The notes: generated by a model not told the origin, from the letters alone. A stretch of 64,000 bases of DNA from Closterium sp. NIES-65 (GCA_948144175.1 CANXME010002127.1:2852001-2916000); one strand, 5' to 3'; shown: positions 35,301 to 48,018, numbered from the stretch's first letter. Numbers and translations: made by a program.

Positions 35301-37210
35301 CCTGGCGCGTCAGTGGGGAAACCCAGGAAGACGCAAGGAGCAACACGAGGGGACAGCTTGTCCGCAGACAAGTCGCGAACAAACGCCCGAGATCCCCAGA
35401 CACGGAACGCAGACGCATCGCCAACCTTCCCCGTCCACAGCAAGGCTGGGGAGGTCTCCGGCATGGAGTCCCTGGGCTGAAGGTTGATCTGATGCGCCGC
35501 GTACTGGACAGCAAACGGCCACAGAAAATGGGTGGCAGCCGCATGCATCATGGACGTACGGGCGACGTCCATGACCATGCCAATGCGGCGCTCAGCAATC
35601 CCATTTTGCTGTGGAGAGTCCGGAAGCGTGAAGTTCTGGCGGATGCCTCGTGCACGACAGTAGGCTCGCAGAAGGCAAGAGGAGAACTCTTCGCCTCTGT
35701 CAGAGTGCAGACGCAGAACAAGAAAGTCCGAGCCGAAGCTCTGCATGAGCTGGAGACGAGCTGCGCGGATCCAGTCGATCAACACCTCAGTGACATCACC
35801 CTTGCTGCGCAAGGGGAAGACTGTGGTGTAACGCGAGTAGTCGTCAACCACCAGCAGGAAGTAACGCTCGTGACCCTATCCACAGACGCGGGCCGGGCCC
35901 CACACGTCCATGTGAAGCGTCTGCAGCGGGGCCTCTGTCGGAGGAAACTGGGAGGAGGGGCAGCCCGCTGCCGCCCCTCGACACAGGGGACGCAGGTAGG
36001 GCCAGGCCCCGGAGGAAGGGGAGGGAGGGACCGGGGAAGACCAGAGACAAGGACACGGGAGGCCATGCTTCGGAGACGAAGCAGGGAGGGGTGACCAAGG
36101 CGGTGGTGCCATAGGAGAGTCTCGTGAGACAGGAGGCGACACGAGCAGGGGGCAGACTCAGGTACAGACCTGGACGCTGCAGCAAACACCTGACCCGATG
36201 CAGCTACCTGACCAGACGCAGTGACTGGAGGAGACGCAGTGGTAAGTGTTTACAGGCTCGACCCCGGCCAACGAGTAAACGTGGCCAGGTGTCGGCCTGT
36301 CCGAGCGTCCGTGCAGTGGGTCACCCGCTGACTCGCAGGAGTGAACTGGTGAACCCCCGCATCCTGCAGGTCAGCACCACTCACCAATTTCGTAGAGAAC
36401 GAGGGGAGGTAAAGACCAGACAGGGTGCCAGAGGGGGCCGCCGGACACTGGAGGACAGTGGACAAGTGAGCAAGGACAGGGCTCCCAGAAGGGTCTGCCA
36501 GAGAGACTGCAACTGGTCGACCAAGCGGCGTGAGTGTGGTGCGGTCTCGAAAGAAGGAGCGGGAAGCCCCCAAGTCAAGGGTGAAGGTGTGAGAGGCCAG
36601 AGCCGACGCGGTACCCGAGAGAGCAGACTCACCCGCACCTGAGGAAGCAGACTCACTAGCACCTAGAGCAGCAGCTGCACCTGTACCTTGAGCAGGAGAC
36701 ACACTAGCACCCAGAGCAGCAGCCTCACCAGAAGCTAGAGCAGCAGGCTCTATACCCGGGTCAGGCGGTACGCACAGGTGACCGGCACGGTCAGCACTAG
36801 TAGGCAATGCATACATGGCAGTGAGAATAGCATCATAGTCAAGAGCAAATGTATCTACCCTCTGCCTATGCAACTCCACCCAGTCGGGGAGCTCAGCCTC
36901 GTCGCCAAACTCGGTACGCCAGGCGACGCTCAGACAGGCGAAGCAGCGGGACCGTGTGTGACTAGTCGTCCCACAAGGCTAACCAGTCTGAGCACCAGTG
37001 CGAATCACGTAAGAGCAGCGAACAGAACTGAGAGACCCTCTACTCTGAGCGTACCACTCACGAAGCTGCTAGGGCGTGAGAGACGCGCGTGGGCGTCGCT
37101 GGAGCTGCATCTGGCCGCCGCCAGTAGTAGTAGCAGTAGTAGCGCCGCCAGACCTACAACCCCAACCAGCGTACCACTCACGCAGCTGCTGGGGCGTGAG
37201 GGACTCACGC
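32337..37210 (-). pseudogene. D gag(C-terminal)-pol polyprotein, broken
   Basis: Two LTPQQLREWYA motifs (37200-37055) precede the cysteine motif (about 37020-36920). Protease reads DLGAS (36600) instead of DSGAS. Integrase runs 36180-35150 with HHRLGHP, VDDYSRY, HSDRGEEF and GIAERRIG. The linker has PYFVPLLQQVLG, and RT has YVDDLVFATADT near 33310. RNase H ends ANTADVFTKALPPCDHQ near 32400, TGA-free until 32337. Breaks: CAG to TAG at 37069-37071, 36979-36981 and 35876-35878, TAA at 36250-36252, and a frameshift near 34500 in the linker. The last 727 codons (RT to RNase H) are open. Confidence 0.88.
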
Positions 37211-37329
37211 GGACGTCGCTGGGGCTGCATCTGGCTCCGCAAGTAGAAGCAGGAGCAGGAGTAGCAGCAGTAAGGCAGGCCGCCAAGCAAGCGGCGGGCA
37301 GCGCGCTAGTAAGGCAGGGGCTCACCAGT

Positions 37330-38060
37330 GGTGGGAAGAGCAGGCTTGACGACTCGGCGACTCGGCGGTGCGGGCGACTTGGGCGGCTCGGCGGCACGGC
37401 AGCAACTGCGGCTCGGCGGCTCGGGCGACACGGCAGCAACTGCAGCTCGGCAGCTCGGCGACCCGGCGGCTCGGGCGGCTGAGGTGGCGCTGCGGCTCGG
37501 GCGGCTCGGGTGGCTCGGGCGGCTCGGCACTAGCTCGGCGGCGCCGGCAGCTCGGTGGTGACGGCGGGGCCGCTTGGGGACGGCGGCGGGGCCGGGTGGA
37601 GCGGCGATGGGGCCAGCAGAGGCGGTGCCGGGGCCGCAGGGTAGGCGATCGGGCCAGCAGAGGCGGCGCCGGGGCTGGGAAGGGCGGCGCCGGGGCCGGG
37701 AAGGGCGGCGTCGGGGCCAGCAGAGGTGTCGCCGGGGCCGGGAAGGGCAGCGCCGGGGCCGCAGGGGTAGGCGACGGGGCCAGCAGAGGCGGGGCCGGGT
37801 CGGGAAGGGCGGCGTCGGGGTCGCCGGGGTAGGCGACGGGGCCAGCCGAGGCGGCGCCGGGGCCGGGAAGGGCGGAGCCGAGGCCGGGAAGGGCGGCACT
37901 AAGGCCGCAGGGGTAAGTGACGGGGCCACTAGGGCGGCGGATCGGGGCCGCGAGGGTGGCGCGACGCGGCCGCTAGGGCGGCGCGACGGGGTAGCGGGGC
38001 CGCGCGCATCGGGGCGCGCGCCAGAAAGAAAATCGCCGCGCACCGCGCACGCCACGGGGC
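37330..38060 (-). repeat. GC-rich leader array of copia D
   Basis: Irregular units around ggcggcgccggggccgggaag between the 5' LTR and the Gag remnant. Overlapping open frames on both strands are by-products. Confidence 0.8.
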
Positions 38061-38095
38061 GTGCGACAGATCGAGTAGCAGCGGAAGCAGTAGTA

Positions 38096-38126
38096 GGGCC
38101 CTAGGAACAGTTCCCACGAGGGAACC
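38096..38126 (-). promoter_or_regulatory. Post-PBS hairpin and GGGCCC block, element D
   Basis: On the minus strand GGTTCC (38126-38121) pairs with GGAAC (38114-38110) around six bases. GGGCCC lies at 38096-38101. Relative to the other elements both arms have changed together (GGTCC/GGACC to GTTCC/GGAAC), which supports a real base-paired stem. Confidence 0.7.
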
Positions 38127-38138
38127 TACTCGATACCA

Positions 38139-38269
38139 TGAGAAAACTGAAATGAGAATGATTGAACTATGAAAGAGTTGGGTACAAGTACTAACCCTAA
38201 TTGGGTTGTACCCCATATGGGCTACCCCACTACAGCCTACACAAAAGCATAAGCTATAATGTTCTGACA
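38139..38269 (-). repeat. D 5' LTR
   Basis: 131 bp, followed on the minus strand by the primer-binding site and a hairpin. Confidence 0.93.
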
Positions 38270-38435
38270 GCCTTCGCTGTCGCTGACTCGTACACCGCCG
38301 TCGACCTCGCCGTCGACCTCGTCATCGACGCCACCTTCGTTTCGCACCGGTCAAGGAGATGCATGACAGGAAGGGTGTTCCGTCGCCCACTACGACCGGA
38401 TGCCCAACTCGACGATCGCCCAAAGGATCAACCCG

Positions 38436-38561
38436 TGTTGAACAAGAATGAATGAACTAGCAGTGAAACGAGTACAAGTATGAAAACCTAGAAATGTGTA
38501 CCCCCTATAGGCTAACCCACTGTAGCCTAAACAACTCCAACAACATATATAATGTTTGACA
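38436..38561 (-). repeat. E 3' LTR
   Basis: 126 bp, differing from the 5' LTR at one base (caactcc versus caactac). Confidence 0.96.
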
Positions 38562-38783
38562 CACCCCCATAGGCGAAGTGGGGGAGAACTAGGGGTCACA
38601 AGACCAGTCAAGCAAAGCAAAGCAAAGCAAAGCAAAGCAAGCTCAGGGTGGATCACAACGTCACCACACAATCCGAGCACAAGTTCAAGGCCACAAGGCC
38701 AGTTCACATGCAGGAGTACATATATATATATAAGACTAAACAAGCAAGAGCAGTAATGTATATATGTAACAGTACAAAGAGGG

Positions 38784-41700
38784 TCAAGAGGAGAGCAAGT
38801 GAGGCAAGACAGACACAAGACCCAGCTGGGTACAGCAGCGCTGATGATCACAAGGCGGAAGTGCCTTGGTGAAGACATCAGCAGTATTGGCCTCAGAGGC
38901 CACGTACGCAAGTCGCAACTGACCACGCTGCTGTAGCTCACGAGCAAGGAAGTAGCGGAGAGCAATGTGCTTTGTTCTGTGCTCCAGTCTCTGCTCTCGA
39001 CACAAGGCCAGCATGGCCTTGTTGTCGACATACAGGACTGGAGAAGAACGAGGCGGCTCTCCAAGGTCGGTCAGCAGGTAGGTGAGCCAGCGAAGCTCCT
39101 GAGCAGCCATGGCCCCTGCGTAGATCTCAGCCTCACAACTGGAGCCGAGAACAGAAGACGAGCGAGTAGCCCGCCACGAAACAGAGCCGGAACCAAGGCT
39201 GAAGGTGTAACCCTGTGACGACCGCTGCGTAGCCTGGTCGTCAGCCCAAGAAGCGTCTGCGTGTCCAGTGAGGACCACTGGACTCCGCCCTCCAAGCACT
39301 AGCCCCATGCCCGACGTACTGCACAAGTAGCGCAACACCCTCTTCGCTGCAGCCATGTGCACTGGTCGGTGTCTCCCAGGAGCAACATAGCGTGCAAGAA
39401 TGCTAAGAGGGTATGCAAGGTCAGGTCGTGTGCAGGTCATCAGGTACATGAGACAGCCAACAAGCTCTGGGTACGGGCCACTCGACTCTACGGACTCATC
39501 CGAAGGCAGAGCTGAGAGCGAGTGGCGAGTAGACAGAGGAGTGGCCTGAGGCGAGGAGTACGTGAAGCCGAAGCGCTGAAGGACCTGCTGCACCATGTGT
39601 GACTGAGTCAGGGTAATGGTGCGGCGTGCTCTGTCCCGGGTGATCTGCAAGCCAAGGTAGCTGCGCAGTTCACCCAGGTCAGTGCACGTGTGTCTCTTCT
39701 GCAGCTCGGACTTCACGTAGGCGAGTCCAGTAGTGTCAGCTGTGGCAAAGACCAAGTCGTCGACGTACACGAGGATGTAGAACGGCGGCAGAGAGGTGTC
39801 GGTGCGCAGAAACAGCGACGGGTCGGCAGTAGAAGGAGCGAACCCAAGAGCCGCAAGCGTAGTCCTCAGTGTGTCGTGCCACTCAAGTGGCGCCTGGCGG
39901 AGACCGTAGACTGGACGCCGGAGACTCCACTGGGTACCAGGAGGGAAAGACCCAGTGAAGCCAGGTGGGCGGCGCAGCCAGATCTCCTCGTGCAGGCTGC
40001 CCTGCAAGAAAGCTGTGCTGAAGTCGAGAGAGTGCAGCTCGTAGTCCCGGTGAGCAGCAACGTGCAGCAGTATCCGAAGAGTGGTCATCTTCGGGGTGGG
40101 GGAGAAGGTCTGAAAGTAGTCAACTCCCTGCCGCTGACTGAAGCCACGAGCCACATAACGCGCCTTGAAGACAGGCGGAGAACCCGGCGGCCGCTTCACC
40201 CTGAAGATCCACATGCCACTGACGATGTTCGCCCCATGAGGGGGGACAGCGTCAACGTAGGTGCCTGTGGACTTCCAGGAAGCCATCTTTGCATCCATAG
40301 CTGCCTGCCACTGAGAGGAGTAGGGACCCTCTATCGCCTCCGCGTAAGAGCGCGGAGTCGGGATGTCAAGTGCATCCGGGTCTCCCTCAGGGGTAAGCAG
40401 TACGGACACGAGATGAGGTGAAGCAGCGGCAAAGCACTGGAACTCCTCCTGCCTGTCCTCAAGGACGTCCGTGCCAAGGGCACACGCACCCCCGACGGAC
40501 GGAGGACAGACAGACTCAGACTCAGTGACAAGACTCGCAGTGTAGTCTAGGCGACAGTGAGCAGCAAAGTCGACAAGCTCAGCAACAAGGGCAGACGCAG
40601 CAGAAGACTCGAAAGAAGGGTCAGTGACGGCAGTAGCAAGGAGACGCGTGACAGTAGGACTGGCAGCACGAAGAGAGTCCGACGCAGGGTCGTCGAGAGC
40701 AGGAAGAGAGGACGAAGGAGGAGAAGGCAAAGGGGCACGCAGAGGAGCAGTAGACGGACGTAGAGACATCCGGTGCGTGCCAGGGGCAGGAGGAGGACGC
40801 TGGCGCGAACTACGAGCACTAGCGCTAGCAGAACTGACAGGCGACGCAGGACGAGACGCAGACTCACGACGCTCAGTAAGACCGCCAGTAGGACCAGTAT
40901 AAGGAGTAGGAGCAGGTAGTGGGGAGGCCGGCTGCAACTGTAACTGTGACGGGACAGGCTGTGAATACGCTAAGGGAGGAGGACCAGGAGGAGGCGAGAG
41001 ACCAAAAACCTGCTGAAGGAGCGGAACGAAGTACGGCTGAGGGCGCGCGGTGATGCCAGACACAGCAGGGACAGCACCTGTACCCCCAGCGGCAATACCA
41101 GAACCAGCAGCAGCTCCAACGCCCAGGTCCTCAGTACTAGCCTCAGCACCAACGCCCGAGTCCTCAACACCAGCACTGGCTCCAACACCAGGGTCCACAG
41201 TACCTGCCGCAGCTCCAACGCCCGGGTCCTCAGCACCAGCAGGGACTCCAACACCAGGGTCCAAAGCACTAGCCGCAGCTCCAACGCCCGGGTCCTCAGT
41301 ACCAGTAGCACCTCCAACTCCCGGGTCCGCAGCACCAGCAGCAGCTCCAACGCCAGGGTCCGCAGCACCAGCCGTAGCCCCAACGCCCGGGTCCTCAGCA
41401 CCAGCAGCACCTCCAACTCTCGGGTCCGTAGCACCAGCAGCAGCTCCGACGCCAGGGTCCGCAGCACCAGCAGCAACTCCAACGCCCGGGTCCGTAGCAC
41501 CAGCAGCAGCCGGGTCCGTGAGACGAGGCGCACCACCCCGAAGTGTGCAACGACGCTCGTACCACTCACGGATCCGCTCACGAGAGGGGAGCTCCCGACT
41601 AGGAGGAGAAGTACCAGCACCAGTCTCCGTAGTGCGCCTGGTCCCAGAGGTACCTCTCCGGAGGCTGCAGTACTGTAAGTACCACTCACGCAACTACTCC

Positions 41701-44700
41701 GAGGAGAGGTCTCGTCCAGGTGTAGTACCCTCACGCCCAGCACCGCCAGAGTCAGAACTCCCAGACCCAGCACCCCCAGGCTCAGCACCCCCAGTCACCG
41801 CACCCCGAGGCTCAGCACTCCTAGTCACCGCACCCCCAGGCTCAGCACCCCCAGGCTCAGTACCCCCAGTGTCCGCACCCCCAGGCTCAGCACCCTCAGA
41901 GTCTGCACCCCCAGGCTCAGCAACCCCAGAGTCCGCACCCCCAGGCTCAGCACCCCCAGTAGGACGAGAGTCGACAGCAACCTCAACAGGCTCGACCGGG
42001 TCTACCTGAGACACACCTGAGGGAGCGGCACCCTGAGGGGGGAGGGGGTCTACGACAGCAGCACCTGGCGCGAGGAAGAGAGGCGGGGGTGGGAGCGGGG
42101 CAGTGCGGTAGGGGAAGAGGCGGTAGTAGGGGACAGAATCGTCAAAAGTGACGTCCTGAGAGGGCAAGACCCGGCGCGAGGTGGCGTGATAAAACTGCCA
42201 ACCAGGCGCGTCCGGAACAAAGCCGAGGAAGACGCAGGGAACAGTACGAGAGGAGAGCTTGTCCGTAGACGAATCGCGGACAAAAGCTCGAGATCCCCAG
42301 ACCCGGAAACGCGACGCATCGCCAACCTCCCCCGTCCACAGCAGTGTGGGCGAGGTCTCCGGCAAGGAGACACGGGGCCAGAGGTTGACCTGATGCGCAG
42401 CGTACCGGACCGCAAACGGCCACAGAAAGTGGGGGGCAGCCGCATGGATCAAGGAGGTACGGGCGACCTCCATGACCAGGCCAATGTGGCGCTCCGCAAC
42501 CCCATTCTACTGTGGAGAGCCCGGAAGCGTGAACGACTGCTCAATGCCGTGCTCAGCACAGTAGGCTGCCAAGAGGTCGGAGGAGAACTCACCACCTCTG
42601 TCAGAGTGCAAGCGCAGGAGAGGAAAGTCCGAGCGGAAACGCTCGCTGAGCTGGAGACGAGCTCTGCGGATCCAAGGGATCAAAACATCAGGGGCCTCAC
42701 CCTTGGTGCGCAAGGGGAAGACCGTGGTGTAGCGCGAGTAGTCGTCAACAACGATCAGGAAGTACCTCTCCTGACCCTGACCACGGACGCGGGCTGGGCC
42801 CCACACGTCCATGTGGAGCGTCTGCAAAGGAGCAGTCGTCGGGGGAAACGAGGAGGAGTGAGGAGCGGCGCGCTGCCGCCCCTCGACACAGGGAAGACAG
42901 GGAGGAGCAGGCGAGGGTGGGAGGGGAGGGAGGACCCTGGGAAGACCAGAGACAAGGTACCGGGAGTGCATGGCACGAAGACGCTGCACAGACGGGTGGC
43001 CTAGTCGGTGGTGCCAGAGGACAGTCTCGTGCGCTAGAGAGCGACACGAGCAGGGGGCAGACAGCTGACCTGACGCGGACGCAGACGCAGACGCAGCGAC
43101 CTGAGGGGGGGCAGTAGTCAGTGTGTACAGGTCCGACCCCGGCTGCCGGGTGAAGGTAGCCAAGTGGCGGCCTGTACGAGCACACGTGCAGTGTGTGACA
43201 CGCTCGTAGGCAGGGGTGAACTAGTGAACACCCGCGTCCTGGAGTGCACAACCTGCCACCAAGTTCGTAGAGAATGAGGGGAGGTGGAGACCTGACAGTG
43301 TGCCCGACGGGACTGCAGGACAGGGAAGGACAGTGGAGGAGGTCGCAATGACCGGACCCCCAGAGGGGTCAGCGAGGGAGACAGCTACTGGCCGAGCAAG
43401 GGGCTCAAGGGCAGTGCGGTCACGAAAGAAACAGCGAGAGGCACCTGAATCCAGCGTGAAGGTGTGCAGTGCTGCAGTCGACACAGTACTAGGGGGGGCA
43501 GACGTACAAGCACCTAGAGCAGCAGCCTCACCAGCACCTGGGGTAGCAGACACGCGAGTACCTGGAGCGGCAGACGCACTAGTCCTAATGCCCGGGTCGG
43601 GCGGGACACTCAGGTACTCAGCACCCTCTCCACTAGTAGACATCACATACATGGCAGTGAGAATAGCATCAAAGTCTAGAGCATAGATATCAATCCCCTT
43701 CTTCAGGAGATCAACCCAGCGGGGCAGCTCAGTGGCCTGAGGGAACTGAACACGCCAAGCGTCGTTCAGACGAGCGAAGCAACGCTGTGTGGCGTGTGGT
43801 CCCCCACACGGCTGGCCAGTGCGGTCACCAGTGCGAATGACGTACGTGCAGCTAAGGCCACCCCCCCCCCCCCCCCCCCGTGCTGGGGCGACGGAGTGTG
43901 CTGCTGGCCCTGGCCACCGCAAGTGCCCCCACGACCACCACCGCCGCCACCACCTCCCCGACCACCCCAACCCCGTCCGCTGCCTCGTCCACTGCCACCC
44001 CCACCACCTCCTCCGCCCCGGCCACCTCCCCCGCCGCCGCCACCACCCCCCCCCACTGCTGCCACCTCCCCCACCCGCGCCACCCACCCCGCCACCACCA
44101 CCTCCTCCACCACCGCCACCCCCGCTGTCTCCACCACCGCCCTTGCCCCCCTTGCTCTTGCCGCTGCGGCGCCCACTCGAAGTAGACGCAGTCCCGACCT
44201 TCTCAGCACCAAGGAGGTCGACAGCAGCAGCAGAGGCGACAGAGGGAAGAAGGGGGGAGGGAGAACACCCCTCAAAGAACGGGGTACGGGGGTCACCGCG
44301 AGAGGCACCTACAGCGACTATGCTAGTCTCAGCTGCAAGGAGTTCCTTCTCGAGGAGGGCAATGGTGAGCTCGGTGGGGCAGCGAGCTAGGAAGTGGTCC
44401 CTGACTGAGCGCAGCGTGTCAGGGAGGCGGGTGACTAGGTGGTAGAGAGTGAGCCAGAGCGGGGGTGGGTTCGTGGCGAGGAACTCATCAGGCATAGCGG
44501 CGCGGAAGCGAACCTCACTAGTGCGGAGGTGGGTGATGAGATCAGCGACAGTGTGGAAGGAAGCTAAGTCGGGGAACAGGTAGGGAAGAGAGAGACGGCC
44601 TAGAGCGGCAGAGGCCGGTGAGGAGTAGCGGGCAACGACAGCAGTGTACAGTGCCTGCGCAGTCTTGTGCTGCCCAAAGTGCTCGCGCTCATCTATCGGC

Positions 44701-44930
44701 AGAGAGTTGCGAATAGCGAAGCGAGCATGGGCGTCACGAGTCTGCCACTGTGAGCGGGCAGTGCTGTCAGCAGTAGCAGTAGGAGCAGTAGCGTGGCCTA
44801 AGGCGTGATCGTACAGTGAGATGTCTTCCTTGGCAGTGAGCTGTAGGAAGAGGTGTAGGTCATCAAGCCAGGTGTCGAACTTCACTGGGCGGCCCTCAGC
44901 ATCGAAGGCTAGTACAGGAGGGCTAGCCAT
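38784..44930 (-). pseudogene. E Gag-Pol polyprotein with three nonsense codons
   Basis: Start at ATG 44930 (MASPPVLAFDAEGRPVKFD), matching the start of F. Gag (residues 1 to about 240) is all-helical-looking, with RLPDTLRSVRDHFLARCP, then a Gly-rich linker of about 100 residues and a C-X13-C-X3-H-X4-C motif. Protease LDSGASRCFF is near 43460; integrase has HHRLGHP, MDVWGP, SDRGGEF and NGVAERHIG; a linker with LREWY motifs and PYFVPLLQQVFG follows. RT has YVDDLVFATADT near 39750, and RNase H runs to ANTADVFTKAL. Stops at 43221-43223, 42507-42509 and 41694-41696 each replace a CAG conserved in sister copies. The last segment, 38784-41693, is open for 969 codons and encodes linker, RT and RNase H. 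Confidence 0.93.
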
Positions 44931-44984
44931 GGTAGCAGCAGTAGGAAAAACAGTAGGAGCAGTCAAAGGGTAGGTAGGGCGGCG

Positions 44985-45690
44985 CGGCTCAGTACAGGTA
45001 GGGCGGCACGGCTCGGTATAGGTAGGGCGGCGCGGCTCGGTATAGGTAGGGCGGCGCGGCTCGGGTAGGGCGGCGCGGCTCGGTTCGGGCGGCGCGGCTC
45101 GGTTCGGGCTCGGGTTGGCCGGCTCGGCTCGGTTAGGGCTGGGCGACTCGGGTCGGGCGGCTCGGTTCCGTCAGGGCTGGGCGGCTCAGGTCGGCTCGGT
45201 TCGGGCTGCTCGGTTCGGGCGGCTCGTTCTGGGTGGGGCCGTTCGGGGCCGCTAAGGGCGAGCGCAGGGAGCGGGTGGGGCCGTTAGGGACGAGCGCGGG
45301 GCCGACGTGGGCCTCTAAGGGCGAGCGCGGGGCCTATCGGGGCCGTGAGGGACGAGCGCGGGGCCAATCGGGGCCGTAAGGGACGAGAGCGGGGCCTGAA
45401 AGGCAAGCGCGGGGCCACCCGGGGCCTTAGGGAGAGCGCGGGGCCGTTCAGGGCCGCTAAGGGCGAGCGCGAGTCCGACGTGGGCCGTAAAGGGCAAACG
45501 CGGGGCCGATCGGGGCCGTTAAGGACGAGCGCGGGGCCGACGCGGGCCTCTAGGGGTAAGCGCGGGGCCGATTCGGGGCGTCTAAAAGCGAGCGCGGGGC
45601 CGATCGAGGCCGCTAGGTGCAAGAGCGCGGGGCCGACGGGGCCTCTAGGGGCGTGAACGCCGAGGCGCCCTAGGGCGTAGGTAGGTAGGT
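44985..45690 (-). repeat. GC-rich leader array of copia E
   Basis: Two successive arrays: ggcggcgcggctcggtat-like units (44985-45250) and units of about 30-60 bp with gagcgcggggccgat (45240-45650), then a short (taggtagg)n run at 45678-45700. Confidence 0.8.
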
Positions 45691-45704
45691 AGGTAGGTAG
45701 TGGT

Positions 45705-45738
45705 GGGCCCTAAAAAAAAATCGGTCCTAGGAAGGACC
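45705..45738 (-). promoter_or_regulatory. Post-PBS hairpin and GGGCCC block, element E
   Basis: On the minus strand GGTCC (45738-45734) pairs with GGACC (45727-45723) around six bases, then a T-run and GGGCCCACC (45710-45705). Confidence 0.7.
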
Positions 45739-45751
45739 TGCTCTGATACCA

Positions 45752-45877
45752 TGTTGAACAAGAATGAATGAACTAGCAGTGAAACGAGTACAAGTATGAA
45801 AACCTAGAAATGTGTACCCCCTATAGGCTAACCCACTGTAGCCTAAACAACTACAACAACATATATAATGTTTGACA
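45752..45877 (-). repeat. E 5' LTR
   Basis: 126 bp, TGTCAAACATTATATATG to GTTCAACA on the minus strand. Confidence 0.96.
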
Positions 45878-46071
45878 ACCCGTACTCGCCATCCTCATGG
45901 CGTTTCTTCGCATCAGCCAAACGTGCCTCCAAGGTGTCCGCTACGCCCACATTAGCTACGGGGTCGACCATGGCGACTAACGCTGCTGCCGGCCTACGAA
46001 CGACTTAGTAGGTGCAAAACTCGGCTCCTATCTGAAGGTAATGTGTGGGGCCGTCCCTGCTCACTGCACCA

Positions 46072-47128
46072 TGCTGAAGGTCACTCGACAAAGGTAGTGA
46101 GCTAGACTACGGGAATCGGCGCGAACTACTAGGAGTGATTGTAGCTTTGCTTAGTTCCTTAATGCTTGCACATTCACGGGGAAAATCGGCAAGAGTTTCC
46201 ACGAGCAAAGTTGAAATTACAGAATGAAGCAACAAGCAATGACAGCAATGACTGCATCAGGCACCAAGCAACTCTGCAGCTAGCCTGGTCAACCGCCAAC
46301 ACAACTTGGTCGACTGCCTGCCAGCGTTGCGTAGAGGAGTCGTGCCAGCACTGCAGAAGGGCGACCTGCCAACAGAGCTGGCCGACTGTGTGCCAACGCT
46401 GCAGCAGAGCGGCTGTCCAGCGTTGCTCTATAGAAGCCAGCAATACGCACACTCGCAGGTGCGCGTAGACGATTGGCCCGACTGGCACTGTTGTGCCTTC
46501 ATCGGCTGTTGTCTGCGTCTGACGAGCCACATCAACTTCGGGATACCAACCCAAAGTCATATTCGCCATCACGACCTCGACGACGTTTGCATGCCTACAC
46601 AGAACTCGTCGAGCAGGTTACTCGGTCGACCTGAACACCACCAGGTGCTCCGGTCGACCACCAAGTGCCTCTGGTCGACCACCAGGTCCCTCTGATCGAC
46701 CACAGCTTCCGTCAAGCTACCCCCTGGTCGACGGACCCCTTCTGTCGTCCAAAACTGTCAGCTGATGTCGCTGAGCTCCCCTCGTCGACCGCTGTTCACT
46801 TGTCAGGTTGACGGACTGCTCCGTCGACCCCCTGGTCAAACTGCTCCTCTTGGTCGACGGCCCACCCGTCGCCAAGTCCAGTCAGCTGCAGCTGTCAAGC
46901 TCCCTGGTCGACGGCTCCAGCCTCGTGACAGTCCTGTGCAGGTCGACAACCACCTCGTCGATCTGCCCCGCAGAAGCCCGCGGCACACCACAGCGGTCCC
47001 CTGCAGCTCGGTGAAGCCCGTCGAGCAGCTCTCCCACTGTGAATGGTCGACTGCTTCTCCCGTACATCCGACCAAGTTGTCGGCGTTGCCCAAGCGAGGG
47101 CGGGGCCAACACTCCACTTCCGTTAATA
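46072..47128 (-). repeat. X3 LTR
   Basis: 1057 bp, homologous to X1 and X2. The expected TGTT start is TATT here. It is followed on the minus strand by TGGTGCAGTGAGC and gag. Confidence 0.85.
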
Positions 47129-48018
47129 GACATGACGCTAGGATTGTTACAACGCAATCATTATTGGCGCGACATGCTGTCGGACGTGCAAAGCTGTGTG
47201 ACAACGTGCCCAGCCTGCCAAACGATGAAGCTGATTTGTCAACGATCAACTGGACTGTTGCGACCCCCTTGAGCCACCCGAATGACTGCAGCAACAAATG
47301 ACGATGCGTTTCGTAGCGGGCTTGCCAGCACGCGTCAATAGCAACGACTCGGTAACGGTCGTCGTCGTCGTCGACCGATCGACGAAAATGTCGCATTTCG
47401 CACCATGACGCACGGCGATCGCTACTGAAGAAACAGAGCAGCTCTTTATTTCAACTATCGTACAACTTCAAGGGTTACCTTTGGCTAACGTAAACGATCG
47501 AGACCCCAGCTTCATGTCGAAGTTAAGGCAGGAAACGTGGGCACAGTACGGCACCCGTCAGTAATTTTCATCGCCATACCACCGTAGACCGACGGTCAGA
47601 CGGAACGGGTCAGACAATGGAGCTGCTGATTCGCACCAACTGCACTTACATGTCCAAGGGAGAAGATTCCCTCCCGATGCTAAAGTTTGCGTATAATAAT
47701 ACACCCTCCAATGCTTCCAACCAGTCACCGTTCTACCTCGCGATAGACCCGCTAGTACCCTAGTCGACCACACCGGACAATCTGGTACCACGCTCGTAAC
47801 AATTTGTCACCGCACTGCAAGCTGCCTTGGAAAAAGCAACAGAATCCATCCGCAAGGCTAACAATGCCGATAAGCATCACAAGAATGTACCCTTTATTGT
47901 CGCTAGTTGGTACTTTTCGATACAAAGAACCTTTGGCTGCCCCAACCAGCAAAACATCGTCCATGATTTGTGGGGCTTTTCTGCATCATCAAGATCCTGA
48001 CATCTGTCACAGCAAAAC

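Larger units (their letters stand above)
31996..38269 (-). mobile_element. D: Ty1/copia element nested in X gag
   Basis: LTRs 31996-32126 (3') and 38139-38269 (5'), 131 bp with four differences by eye, TGTCAGAACATTATAG to TTCTCA on the minus strand. Flanks CCCTT (31991-31995) and GCCTT (38270-38274) match at four of five bases, and the X gag homology continues across them. The primer-binding site TGGTATCGAGTAGG abuts the 5' LTR, and CCTATGGGGGTG abuts the 3' LTR. The interior has a GC leader, Gag C-terminus without a capsid-like part, protease, integrase, RT and RNase H. Confidence 0.93.
38436..45877 (-). mobile_element. E: nearly intact Ty1/copia element
   Basis: LTRs 38436-38561 (3') and 45752-45877 (5'), 126 bp with a single difference by eye, flanked by the perfect duplication ACCCG (38431-38435 and 45878-45882). 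The primer-binding site TGGTATCAGAGCAGG abuts the 5' LTR on the minus strand; the CCTATGGGGGTG tract abuts the 3' LTR. It carries full Gag plus protease, integrase, RT and RNase H in one frame broken by three CAG to TAG changes. By LTR similarity it is among the youngest layers and is nested in X gag beside D. Confidence 0.96.
25698..47128 (-). mobile_element. X composite: Ty1/copia with 1.1-kb LTRs, two LTRs each followed by gag
   Basis: Minus-strand order: LTR X3 (47128-46072), primer-binding site TGGTGCAGTGAGC, gag start at 45971, gag continuing at 38430-38275 and 31990-31680 (split by nested E and D), protease, integrase, RT and RNase H (31150-27542), purine tract ggcaggggag, LTR X2 (27410-26295), then again TGGTGCGGTGAGC and a gag start at 26194 that runs to about 25698. 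X2 is therefore both a 3' LTR and a 5' LTR, the layout expected from recombination between tandem copies. The primer site differs from the initiator-Met type used by C to H. Most domains carry frameshifts. Confidence 0.8.

Noticed and set aside
43789..44445. Plus-strand Pro/His-rich open frames opposite element E Gag
   Set aside because: They are the antisense of the Gly-rich Gag linker.
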